From Pseudorhodobacter sp. (GTDB lineage: Bacteria; Pseudomonadota; Alphaproteobacteria; Rhodobacterales; Rhodobacteraceae): DNA of 11,989 nt. Numbering within the stretch: the stretch's first letter is position 1; the number at the start of each line of letters is the position of its first letter. The notes beneath the pieces were generated by a model. The model had not been told where the DNA came from. It did no database searches and worked only from the letters and a program-made list of their open reading frames with translations. Made by a program: the position numbers and the translations under genes. This document shows positions 5,115 to 11,989 of this stretch, piece by piece. The stretch is taken from NCBI GenBank assembly GCA_014378345.1, contig JACMNW010000227.1, positions 1 through 11,989 on the forward strand, written 5' to 3'.

Positions 5115-7043
5115 GTGGCATCGCTTTTAGGGCATTTTGCCCGATTTTGTGGTGTATTGGCAGTGCTGGCTCTCTTGGCCCTTGGCACAGCCTTTGCAGC
5201 CCCCTACGCCGCCATCGTGATGGATGCACGAACTGGCGAAACGCTGTATTCCAAAAATGCCAATACCCGGCTGCACCCGGCGTCCCTGACCAAAATGATG
5301 ACGCTGTATATTACCTTTGGTGAGATCAGGGCGGGCAGGCTGTCGCTGGACACGATGATCACTGTGTCCAAACACGCGGCTGCCGAACCGCCATCGCGGC
5401 TGGGGCTGCGGGCCGGGCAAAAAATCGCGCTGCGTTATCTGATCCGGGCTGCCGCGGTGAAATCAGCCAATGACGCTGCCGCCGCGATTGGCGATGCCAT
5501 CGGCGGGTCACCTGCAGGGTTTGCCAAGAAAATGAACCGCACTGCCAAGGCAATTGGTATGACCGATTCCACGTTTCGCAATGCAAACGGGCTAACCGCC
5601 GCTGGCCACATGTCCACTGCGCGTGACATGAACGTGCTGGGCCGTCGGTTGTTTTATGATTTCCCCGAATTTTATAACATCTTCTCACGAAGGTCCACCG
5701 ATGCTGGCATGGCGCAGGTGGCCAATACAAACCGAAAGTTTCTGGATGCCTACAAAGGGGCTGACGGGATTAAAACCGGCTATACCGGCCCTGCAGGATT
5801 TAACCTGACAGCGTCCGCTGAACGCGGCAATGTGCGGATCATTGCAACCATATTTGGCGGCCAATCCACCGCACAGCGCAATTCAAAAATGGCCGAATTG
5901 CTGGATCTTGGGTTTGCGAAAGCGCCCGCTAATGCACGGGTGACCAAGCCGTCCGGCCCGGCAATGGACAACGAGGATGCGTTGATTGCATCGGCTGAGG
6001 TGCCAGATGAAGATGAGGCAACGTTTGAAGACACCCCCGGCGGCGCTGCAAAAACCATTCGTCTGGTGATGTCTGTTGCAAAATCCCCACGCCCAAAAGC
6101 GCGGCCTGGGGCAGGCGTTGCCGATGAAGTGGTTGTGGCCGAGGCAATTGTCAGCGACCCCACCGCTGACGCAATGCAAGCAAGCATCGCTGGTGCACTG
6201 GCAGAAGCGAATGCGACGCCGCCCGCAGATACGCTGGAGGCGCAAACCATAGCGCTTGTCGAAGCCCCGATCGCGCCTGAGTTGCCCGCAAACAGCAGCA
6301 CCGATATTGCAGTTGACGTGGCCGTAGCGGATGCGGTTGAAGCGCCTGCGAAGCCCAATACGTTGGATGCTCAGTCGCAGGCACTGGCCGGGGCCGACCT
6401 TCTGCCTCAGCCATCAGCAACCGACATAGCACCAACAGAACTTGCGGCATTATCCACAACAAATGCCGCAATACTTGATGGGTCCCCTGCAATTCTTGTG
6501 CCCCTGTCTGCGCAAAATGCCCCGCGCGCGCGCCCTGCGCAGCCAACGGTTGCACCTGACATGGCGCTTGCGACTGCCGAACCGATTGACGAGCCCACGC
6601 CTATTGCCATTGAAGATACTGCCGCAGTCGCCTTAGCCATACCGGACCTTGCACCCGGCGCACAGCCTGAACCCGCACAAATTGCATTGGCAGCAAATAT
6701 CCTGCGCCCTGCCAAACGCAGTGCACCATTGTTTGACGATGCCTCCGCGCAAACGCCCGAAGCGGTGCAGACTGAACAAGTGGTTGTCACCCGCGTGTCA
6801 ACATCTGGTGGGCGCTACTGGGGGGTCAACGTTGGCCGCTTTCCATCCAGCTATGATGCAGAGCGCGCCCTTTTGAAAACGCAGCTGACGGAATCTGCCA
6901 CGCTAAGTGACGGCCTGCGCAAGGTTGTTCAAAAAGGCGGTGCATTTGACGCCAATTTCATGGGCCTAAGTCAGGATCAGGCTGATCTTGCCTGCCGTCG
7001 TCTGCAGGCCCGCGCGGTGCAGTGTTTCACCATCGGGCCGTGA
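5115..7043 (+). CDS. Serine-type D-alanyl-D-alanine carboxypeptidase (PBP5-like, S11) with long Ala/Pro-rich linker and SPOR-like C-terminus
   Basis: Periplasmic low-molecular-weight penicillin-binding protein that trims the terminal D-Ala from peptidoglycan pentapeptides. It has 642 residues, against about 400 in PBP5-type enzymes. An N-terminal signal peptide (hydrophobic core 13-25, likely cut near AFAA at 29) precedes the S11 domain. The active-site motifs are SLTK (Ser57, Lys60), SAN (117-119) and KTG (220-222). From about residue 275 to 560 the sequence is Ala/Pro/Asp/Glu-rich and probably disordered, with loosely repeated units such as DTLEAQTIAL and NTLDAQSQAL. The last 80 residues, starting near GRYWGVNVGRF, look like a SPOR-type peptidoglycan-binding domain and contain two Cys (ACRRL, QCFTI) that could pair. 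No PBP5 C-terminal beta domain or amphipathic anchor is seen. The GTG start is backed by AAGGGG eight bases upstream. Confidence 0.93.
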   Translation: MASLLGHFARFCGVLAVLALLALGTAFAAPYAAIVMDARTGETLYSKNANTRLHPASLTKMMTLYITFGEIRAGRLSLDTMITVSKHAAAEPPSRLGLRAGQKIALRYLIRAAAVKSANDAAAAIGDAIGGSPAGFAKKMNRTAKAIGMTDSTFRNANGLTAAGHMSTARDMNVLGRRLFYDFPEFYNIFSRRSTDAGMAQVANTNRKFLDAYKGADGIKTGYTGPAGFNLTASAERGNVRIIATIFGGQSTAQRNSKMAELLDLGFAKAPANARVTKPSGPAMDNEDALIASAEVPDEDEATFEDTPGGAAKTIRLVMSVAKSPRPKARPGAGVADEVVVAEAIVSDPTADAMQASIAGALAEANATPPADTLEAQTIALVEAPIAPELPANSSTDIAVDVAVADAVEAPAKPNTLDAQSQALAGADLLPQPSATDIAPTELAALSTTNAAILDGSPAILVPLSAQNAPRARPAQPTVAPDMALATAEPIDEPTPIAIEDTAAVALAIPDLAPGAQPEPAQIALAANILRPAKRSAPLFDDASAQTPEAVQTEQVVVTRVSTSGGRYWGVNVGRFPSSYDAERALLKTQLTESATLSDGLRKVVQKGGAFDANFMGLSQDQADLACRRLQARAVQCFTIGP

Positions 7044-7070
7044 TCCGTCTTTTGGCCGGATGATTTTTTT
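7043..7070 (+). terminator. Intrinsic terminator after the carboxypeptidase gene
   Basis: ATCCG (7043-7047) pairs with CGGAT (7057-7061) across a 9-base loop and is followed by GA and seven T's. The stem begins on the stop codon itself. The T-run is clear; the stem is short. Confidence 0.6.
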
Positions 7071-7158
7071 ATAAAACCGACGAAGCTATCCATTCAGGAC
7101 GCGCGCGATGTTTCACGGCACACTTCGCTTGAATAAACGATCAAGAGCGCCTGATCAA

Positions 7159-7485
7159 ATGGCCTATAAATCGATCCTCACCGTAGCGACTAACGCGCAT
7201 TGAAGTGATTGACCCGCCAATGCACGGCGATGAACGTGCAGATCCGGGTGGCGCTTTGTGCCAAATGCTTGTTCGGCACGGCGTGAACGCAAATGTCACT
7301 GTGCTGACCCGCCGCCTGCCACGTATTGCTGATAAATTGAACGCCCTTGTCGCAGAGCAAAAAGCGGGGATGTTGGTCATGGGGGCCTATGGCCATTCGC
7401 GGTTTCGCGAGGCAGTCATGGGCGGGGCCACCCGGTCCATGCTTGAACAGATGACGGTTCCGGTGTTGATGGCACATCAGAGCGC
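7159..7485 (+). pseudogene. Universal stress protein gene remnant (internal deletion, frameshift)
   Basis: UspA-family genes in this group usually encode about 280 residues in two Usp domains, starting MAYKS and ending VPVLMAH. Here the ATG at 7159 gives MAYKSILTVAT and then stops at 7201-7203. In the next frame, from 7199, the sequence resumes as IEVIDPPMHG, runs through DERADPGG and the C-terminal Usp signature VMGAYGHSRFREAVMGGATRSMLEQ, and reaches VPVLMAH at 7477. About 190 middle residues appear deleted, and the join is out of frame. The native stop is also gone: the frame continues past 7478 into the antisense of the convergent glycosyltransferase gene. A GTG at 7205 could in principle start the remaining half-domain, but it would lack the first strand and most of the nucleotide site. 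It is almost certainly non-functional. Confidence 0.8.
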
Positions 7486-8699
7486 TGACCTTCCACAAAG
7501 GCCACAAGGCGGGGCAACGCGCTGCCCCGCAAATCATATTTTTCAAGCATGGTTTGCCTGCCAGCAGCACGCAGCGGGGCATAGCGCGACGGGTTGGCCA
7601 ATGCATCGACCAACGCAGCCTCCCAAGCGGGAACATCAAAGAAATCCACCAACACGCCATTTTTAGCGTGTTCAATAACCTCTTCTACAGGTGCCGTCCT
7701 GGAGCCTATGATCAAAGCCCCCGCAGACATTGCCTCTAGCATCGACCAGGACAAAACAAACGGATACGTCAGGTAGGCATGCGCGCGGCTGATCTGCATC
7801 AGGCTGGTGAACTGGTCATAGGGCACGCGGCCCAGAAAATGCACGCGGGCGGGGTCGATCTTGCCGCGCACTTCATCAAACATCACATCCTTCCAGCCCT
7901 TCGCACCTTTTGGCGCAGCCCCGTAGCTGACCTCATCCCCCCCCACGATCACCACATCGACACCGGGCCGCGCAGCCATTACTGCGGGTAGCGCGCGCAT
8001 AAAGATGTGATAGCCCCTGTACGGTTCCAGATTTCGGTTCACAAACGTCAGAACCTCGTCCCCCGCACGCACAGTTTTACCGTTTGGCAGGGTGAAACTG
8101 GCATGCGGATTGGGCCGCATCACGCCCGTATCCACCCCGTCGTGAATAACCTCGATCAGATCGCGCAACGGCGCGGGGTAAGAACTTGCTTGCCATTCGG
8201 TCGGCGATAGCCCCGCATCCGCATGCAGCATCGCCTGCCCCAAATAGGCCGCGCGCCCTTGGGCAATCATCACCTGATCAAAATTGGGTGGGTTAAACTC
8301 GGCATCAAACCCAACATCCGCGCCCCGACCGCGATAATAGAACTCGGCATAGACGATCAGTTTTGCCGATGGCCAAACCTCTTTTAAGAACAACGTCTCA
8401 CCCCAGCCGGAATGCCCGATGATCACGTCAGGCACATAGCCCTTGGCATCGCGCAGCTGGCAGGCCGCGCGGGCTGCGGTGACCCCCCGGTCCGACATCA
8501 ATGTATAATTACGCCCAAGCCTTGTGGCCGCTGGATCAATCGCCACGGCCTCATGGCGGTACTGCACAACGGGAATGTTGGAAGGCCGCTTGTTCTGGCT
8601 ATCGGTCAGCGCCAAACACTCATGCCCGCGGCGCTGTAATTCGGGGGCAAGATGCAAAAACTGGCCGGGAAAGTTCTGATGCACGAACAGAATTTTCAT
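7416..8699 (-). CDS. Family 4-type glycosyltransferase
   Basis: A 427-residue retaining GT-B-fold glycosyltransferase, related to the GT4-like group that begins MKILFVHQNFPGQF. It is cytoplasmic and probably transfers a sugar from a nucleotide-sugar donor during cell-surface polysaccharide synthesis; donor and acceptor are unknown. The N-terminal acceptor domain has IIGHSGWGET and AEFYYRGRGADVGFD. The C-terminal donor domain has VNRNLEPYRGYHIFMRALP, FLGRVPYDQF and YPFVLSWSMLEAMSAG, with Glu322 in the conserved donor-site position and the first Glu of the usual EX7E replaced by Phe, followed by APVEEVI. Start: ATG at 8699, four bases after the yejF stop, with a GGGGGTAGGG ribosome site inside the end of yejF, so it is translationally coupled. 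Oddity: the recognisable domain ends near LVAFVEG, and the last 20-25 residues are read from the antisense of the stress-protein remnant. Confidence 0.9.
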   Translation of the reverse strand: MKILFVHQNFPGQFLHLAPELQRRGHECLALTDSQNKRPSNIPVVQYRHEAVAIDPAATRLGRNYTLMSDRGVTAARAACQLRDAKGYVPDVIIGHSGWGETLFLKEVWPSAKLIVYAEFYYRGRGADVGFDAEFNPPNFDQVMIAQGRAAYLGQAMLHADAGLSPTEWQASSYPAPLRDLIEVIHDGVDTGVMRPNPHASFTLPNGKTVRAGDEVLTFVNRNLEPYRGYHIFMRALPAVMAARPGVDVVIVGGDEVSYGAAPKGAKGWKDVMFDEVRGKIDPARVHFLGRVPYDQFTSLMQISRAHAYLTYPFVLSWSMLEAMSAGALIIGSRTAPVEEVIEHAKNGVLVDFFDVPAWEAALVDALANPSRYAPLRAAGRQTMLEKYDLRGSALPRLVAFVEGQRSDVPSTPEPSSVQAWTGWPRP

Positions 8700-8703
8700 G
8701 GCC

Positions 8704-10290
8704 CTACCCCCCGAATGCCGCCGCCATCAACGCGCGGGTATAGTCGGTTTTGGGGTTGGCGAACAGCGTGGTTGCATCCGCCGCCTCAACAATATCGCCG
8801 TCTTTCATGACGATCACCTTATGCGACATCGCGCGCACAACCCGCAGATCATGGCTGATAAAGATATAAGCCAGCCCCCATTTGCGCTGCAGATCACGCA
8901 GCAAATCCACGATTTGCACCTGCACAGTCATATCCAGCGCCGATGTCGGCTCGTCCAGCACCAGCAGTTTCGGGCGCAGGATCATCGCCCGCGCAATCGC
9001 CACGCGCTGCCGTTGACCACCCGAAAATTCATGCGGATACCGGGCCATGGATGCAGGGTCGAGCCCTACCTCGGCCATGATTTCCGTTACCATCTGATGC
9101 CTGTCGCGCCCCGGTTCCACCCCATGCACGCCAAGCCCTTCGGCGATAATTTCCTCCACCGTCATGCGCGGCGACAGGCTGCCATAGGGGTCTTGAAACA
9201 CAACTTGCAAGTTGCGCCTGACCGACCGCATCTGTGCGGATCGCCAGCCCTGAATATCTTGGCCCAGCACCACAATCTTGCCAGTCGACGGCAAAAGCCG
9301 CAAAATCGCCATCGCCAGCGTGGTTTTGCCAGACCCGCTTTCACCGACGATGCCCAAAGTCTCGCCCCGCCGAACCGTCACGCTGGCGTCATTCACCGCC
9401 TTCACATGGCCCGTGGTTTTGCGCAACAGCCCTGACGTAATCGGGAACCAAATGCGCAGCTTGTCGGTGGCTACAACCGTTTCCGCATTCTGGGGCACCG
9501 GGTCAGGCTGGCCTTTGGGTTCTGCTGCCAGCAGCTTTTGGGTATAGGGATGCTGCGGGTTGGCAAACACATCCGCCCCTGGCCCCTGCTCCACAATCTC
9601 GCCGCCCTGCATCACGCAAACCCGGTCTGCAATGCGGCGCACAACGCCCAAATCGTGGGTGATGAACAGCATACTCAGGCCTTCGCGCGCTTTCAATTCC
9701 GCCAGCAGATCCAGGATCTGCGCCTGAATGGTTACGTCCAGCGCGGTGGTGGGTTCATCGGCAATCAGCAGTTCCGGCCCATTGGCCAGCGCCATCGCGA
9801 TCATCACACGTTGGCGCTGCCCGCCAGAAAGCTGATGCGGATAGGCTTGCAGGCGGCTTTCCGCGTTGCGGATGCCGACTTTCAGTAACAGATCAAGGAT
9901 ACGTGCGCGCGCCGCATTGCCTGTCAAACCCTGATGCAATTGCAAGCTTTCGCCCAACTGCCGTTCAATCGTGTGCAGCGGGTTCAGCGATGTCATCGGC
10001 TCCTGGAAAATGAAACTTATGTCATTGCCGCGAACCTTGCGCAGCGTGGGTTCAGACGCCCCCACCATTTCGGCACCATTATACTGGATTGATCCGGTGA
10101 CAGTTGCGCTATCCGGCAGCAGCGCCACCGTGGCCAGCGCCGTCACCGATTTGCCAGACCCACTTTCCCCCACCAGCGCCACGGTCTCGCCCTTGCCCAC
10201 GGTAAAGCTGACATTACGCACCGCATTAATAATGCGCCCATCTTGGGCAAAACTGATGTTCAGGTTTTTCACGTCCAAAACCGTTTTCAT
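8704..10290 (-). CDS. yejF: Peptide ABC transporter ATP-binding protein, fused double ATPase (YejF-type)
   Basis: Cytoplasmic ATPase subunit that powers uptake of oligopeptides (in E. coli the Yej system also takes up microcin C) through YejB/YejE. The 528 residues hold two complete ATPase domains. Domain 1: Walker A GESGSGKS (41-48), ABC signature LSGGQRQR (from 154), Walker B LLIADEPTTALD, then the H-loop in FITHDLG. A linker with the oligopeptide-ABC C-terminal motif follows (HPYTQKLLAAEP). Domain 2: Walker A GESGSGKT (316-323), signature FSGGQRQR (from 422), Walker B LLVLDEPTSALD and FISHDLRVV. All catalytic motifs are intact. Its ATG overlaps the yejE stop as ATGA. The closest alternatives are DppD/DppF-type fusions, but the neighbouring permeases favour Yej. 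Confidence 0.95.
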   Translation of the reverse strand: MKTVLDVKNLNISFAQDGRIINAVRNVSFTVGKGETVALVGESGSGKSVTALATVALLPDSATVTGSIQYNGAEMVGASEPTLRKVRGNDISFIFQEPMTSLNPLHTIERQLGESLQLHQGLTGNAARARILDLLLKVGIRNAESRLQAYPHQLSGGQRQRVMIAMALANGPELLIADEPTTALDVTIQAQILDLLAELKAREGLSMLFITHDLGVVRRIADRVCVMQGGEIVEQGPGADVFANPQHPYTQKLLAAEPKGQPDPVPQNAETVVATDKLRIWFPITSGLLRKTTGHVKAVNDASVTVRRGETLGIVGESGSGKTTLAMAILRLLPSTGKIVVLGQDIQGWRSAQMRSVRRNLQVVFQDPYGSLSPRMTVEEIIAEGLGVHGVEPGRDRHQMVTEIMAEVGLDPASMARYPHEFSGGQRQRVAIARAMILRPKLLVLDEPTSALDMTVQVQIVDLLRDLQRKWGLAYIFISHDLRVVRAMSHKVIVMKDGDIVEAADATTLFANPKTDYTRALMAAAFGG

Positions 10291-11402
10291 CGGAACGTCT
10301 TTCTGGGGTCAAACGCATCGCGCACCCCTTCGAACACGAACACCAGAAGCGACAGCATGATGGCAAAAGTGAAAAACGCGGTAAAGGCCAGCGATGGCAT
10401 TTGCAGGTTTTGCTGCGCCTGCCGTGACAGTTGCCCCAAAGACGGCAGCGAGGCTGGCAAGCCAAACCCCAGATAATCCAGCGCCGCCAATGACCCGATG
10501 GTGCCGGAAATCGCAAACGGCAACAGCGTCAAGGTGGCAACCATGGCATTGGGCAACACATGGCGGAAAATGATCACCCTATCGGGCACACCCAGCGCCT
10601 TGGCCGCGCGGACATACTCAAAATTCCGCGCCCTAAGGAATTCCGCCCGCACGATACCCACCAGCCGTGTCCAGCCAAACAGCACCATGATCGTGATCAA
10701 TATCCACAGACTGCGCTGCCAGACCGAAAACACGATGATGATGAAATAAAGTTCCGGCACAGACCCCCAGATTTCCAGCGCCCGCTGGAAAATCAGGTCG
10801 GTAATCCCGCCGAAATACCCCTGCACCGCCCCCGCCGCGATGCCGATGATCGAAGTGACAAACGTCACAAACAGCCCAATCGCCACCGATAGCCGGAACC
10901 CGTAGATCACCCGCGCCAGCACGTCGCGACTGGTGTCATCTGTGCCCAGCCAATGCCGCGCGTCGGGGGCCGAAGGTGCCGCAGCACCCCCCAGATCATT
11001 GATGGTGTTATAGCTGTAGGGGATCAGCGGCCACAGCACCGACCCCTTGGAATATCCTTCCGTGGCCGCATCAAAAGTGCCCGCATCTACCGCCGAAATC
11101 ATCTCAACCGGGGCATCGAAACAGTCAACCAACCCGCCCGTCACGATCAGACATTCCACCTCGGGCGACTTGTAATTCGCCTCAGTTCCGAAATCGCCAC
11201 CAAAGCTTTTTTCGGAATAAAACTTCAAAAACGGCACCCGCCATTCGCCACGATAATTCACCAGCAAGGGCCGGTCATTTGCAAGCACCTCGGCAAACAG
11301 CGACAATCCGAACAGCATCGAGAATATGAAAAGCGACCAATAGGCCCGCCGGTTCGCCTTGAAATTGCGCCAACGCCGTTGGTTCAGGGGGGAAAGTTGC
11401 AT
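10287..11402 (-). CDS. yejE: Peptide ABC transporter permease YejE
   Basis: Inner-membrane permease, one of the two channel-forming subunits of the Yej-type peptide importer. It has 371 residues. A cytoplasmic basic N-terminus (NQRRWRNFKANRRAYWS) leads into TM1 at about 21-39. A long periplasmic insert (about 41-150) follows, including the YRGEWRVPFLKFYSEKSFGG stretch and two Cys (84, 94), typical of YejE and longer than in DppC/OppC. Then comes HWLGTDDTSRDVLARVIYG (150-168), and five hydrophobic segments (about 171-195, 211-227, 231-250, 284-305, 337-358). The ATPase-contacting EAA loop is EYVRAAKALGVPDRVIIFRH at 262-281. The ATG directly follows the yejB stop with no gap, and its own stop overlaps yejF by four bases. 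Confidence 0.94.
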   Translation of the reverse strand: MQLSPLNQRRWRNFKANRRAYWSLFIFSMLFGLSLFAEVLANDRPLLVNYRGEWRVPFLKFYSEKSFGGDFGTEANYKSPEVECLIVTGGLVDCFDAPVEMISAVDAGTFDAATEGYSKGSVLWPLIPYSYNTINDLGGAAAPSAPDARHWLGTDDTSRDVLARVIYGFRLSVAIGLFVTFVTSIIGIAAGAVQGYFGGITDLIFQRALEIWGSVPELYFIIIVFSVWQRSLWILITIMVLFGWTRLVGIVRAEFLRARNFEYVRAAKALGVPDRVIIFRHVLPNAMVATLTLLPFAISGTIGSLAALDYLGFGLPASLPSLGQLSRQAQQNLQMPSLAFTAFFTFAIMLSLLVFVFEGVRDAFDPRKTFR

Positions 11403-11989
11403 CTATCCGCGCCTGTCAAAATCAATGCGCGGGTCAATCCACACATACATCAGGTCGGATATGATCCCCACCACCAGCCCCATCAGGCCAAACGCAAAGA
11501 GCGTGCCGAAAATCACCGGATAATCCCGCTCCAGCGCCGCCTTGTAGCCAAGCTGCCCCAAGCCATCCAAACTGAAAATCGTCTCGATGATCAGGCTGCC
11601 GACAAAGAACACGCCGATGAACAGCGCCGGAAACCCTGCAATCACGATCAGCATCGCGTTGCGGAACACATGGCCATAAAGCACCCGGTTTTCCGGCAAC
11701 CCTTTGGCCCGCGCGGTCATCACATATTGCTTTTTAATCTCATCCAGAAAGCTGTTCTTGGTCAGCAACGTCAGCGTCGCAAACGAGGCGATGGTCGAGG
11801 CGAGCACAGGTAAAGTGATGTGCCACAGATAGTCTAACGCTTTGCCAATCAACGAAAGTTCGCTGAAATTCGAAGACGTCAGACCCCGCAACGGAAATAT
11901 TTTCCAATACGACCCGCCCGCAAACAGCACCAGCAACATCACCGCCACCAACAGCCCCGGAATGGCATAGGCTGCGATGATGATACCGC
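11403..11989 (-). CDS. yejB: Peptide ABC transporter permease YejB (partial, 5' end outside window)
   Basis: C-terminal 194 residues of the second permease subunit of the Yej-type importer; the N-terminus lies beyond base 11989. The frame is open to the window edge. The visible part begins GIIIAAYAIPGLLVAVMLLV, followed by the YejB-typical FAGGSYW and FPLRGLTSSNF segment, which is a periplasmic loop. A membrane segment (HITLPVLASTIASFATLTLL) comes next, then the ATPase-docking loop YVMTARAKGLPENRVLYGHV, and two more hydrophobic stretches ending GIISDLMYVWIDPRIDF. Its TAG stop is immediately followed by the yejE ATG, indicating coupled translation. A periplasmic binding-protein gene (yejA) would be expected just upstream, outside the window. 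Confidence 0.93.
   Translation of the reverse strand, partial: GIIIAAYAIPGLLVAVMLLVLFAGGSYWKIFPLRGLTSSNFSELSLIGKALDYLWHITLPVLASTIASFATLTLLTKNSFLDEIKKQYVMTARAKGLPENRVLYGHVFRNAMLIVIAGFPALFIGVFFVGSLIIETIFSLDGLGQLGYKAALERDYPVIFGTLFAFGLMGLVVGIISDLMYVWIDPRIDFDRRG

Noticed and set aside
6407..6790. Ala/Ser-rich frames on the minus strand opposite the carboxypeptidase linker
   Set aside because: They arise from the low-complexity Ala codons (GCN/NGC) of the linker and have no start signal or domain.
7131..7158. TTGAATAAACGATCAA and a repeated GATCAA near the usp remnant, reminiscent of an FNR box
   Set aside because: The half-sites are eight bases apart rather than six, and the other GATCAA is in direct, not inverted, orientation.
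7205..7666. A 153-codon plus-strand frame as a functional Usp protein
   Set aside because: Only its first ~90 residues resemble Usp; the rest is antisense of the glycosyltransferase, and the N-terminal half of the protein is missing.
8698..9435. A 245-codon plus-strand frame opposite the second half of yejF
   Set aside because: It is a shadow of the intact ATPase domain 2; no ribosome site and no domain.
10953..11813. A 286-codon plus-strand open frame opposite yejE/yejB
   Set aside because: It lies wholly opposite two clear permease genes, and its His/Arg/Gln-rich composition mirrors antisense of hydrophobic codons.

Overview
The window looks like chromosomal DNA of a Rhodobacterales (Roseobacter-group) alphaproteobacterium. 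This is inferred from protein style and gene neighbourhood: a short aerobic HemF, an alphaproteobacterial ClpS, a PBP5-type carboxypeptidase with a long Ala/Pro-rich linker and a C-terminal SPOR-like end, and a YejBEF-type peptide transporter. GTG and TTG codons and G/C-ending codons are common. No rRNA, tRNA, CRISPR array, insertion sequence or phage gene was seen.

Region 1 (1-1480, minus strand) holds hemF (oxygen-dependent coproporphyrinogen III oxidase) followed by a LysE/RhtB-type exporter cut by the window edge. The 66-base gap between them carries an 11-bp-period direct repeat ending just before the exporter's ribosome binding site. Region 2 (1481-1864) contains the hemF leader and a plus-strand small-protein ORF. 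That ORF becomes a continuous, lipoprotein-like 88-codon frame only if one base of a GGG run is skipped.

Region 3 (1865-4054, minus strand) is a compact clpS - RsmC-like methyltransferase - SDR group. The SDR lacks the catalytic lysine of YxxxK. Region 4 (4217-7043, plus strand) is divergent from clpS and carries a HAD hydrolase, a terminator, and the D-alanyl-D-alanine carboxypeptidase, which ends in its own terminator.

Region 5 (7159-7485, plus strand) is the wreck of a two-domain universal stress protein. Its first codons are joined out of frame to its last third. Region 6 (7416-11989, minus strand) is a tightly packed yejB-yejE-yejF operon with a glycosyltransferase as its last gene. Junctions are 0-nt, 4-nt overlap and 4-nt gap. 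The glycosyltransferase reads on into the antisense of the dead stress-protein gene, so it appears to have gained a new C-terminal tail from non-coding frame.

Most genes are housekeeping. I found no convincing new defence or biosynthetic system. The points most worth a second look are the phased repeat before lysE, the usp/glycosyltransferase junction, the SDR with an altered active site, and the frameshifted small lipoprotein-like ORF.
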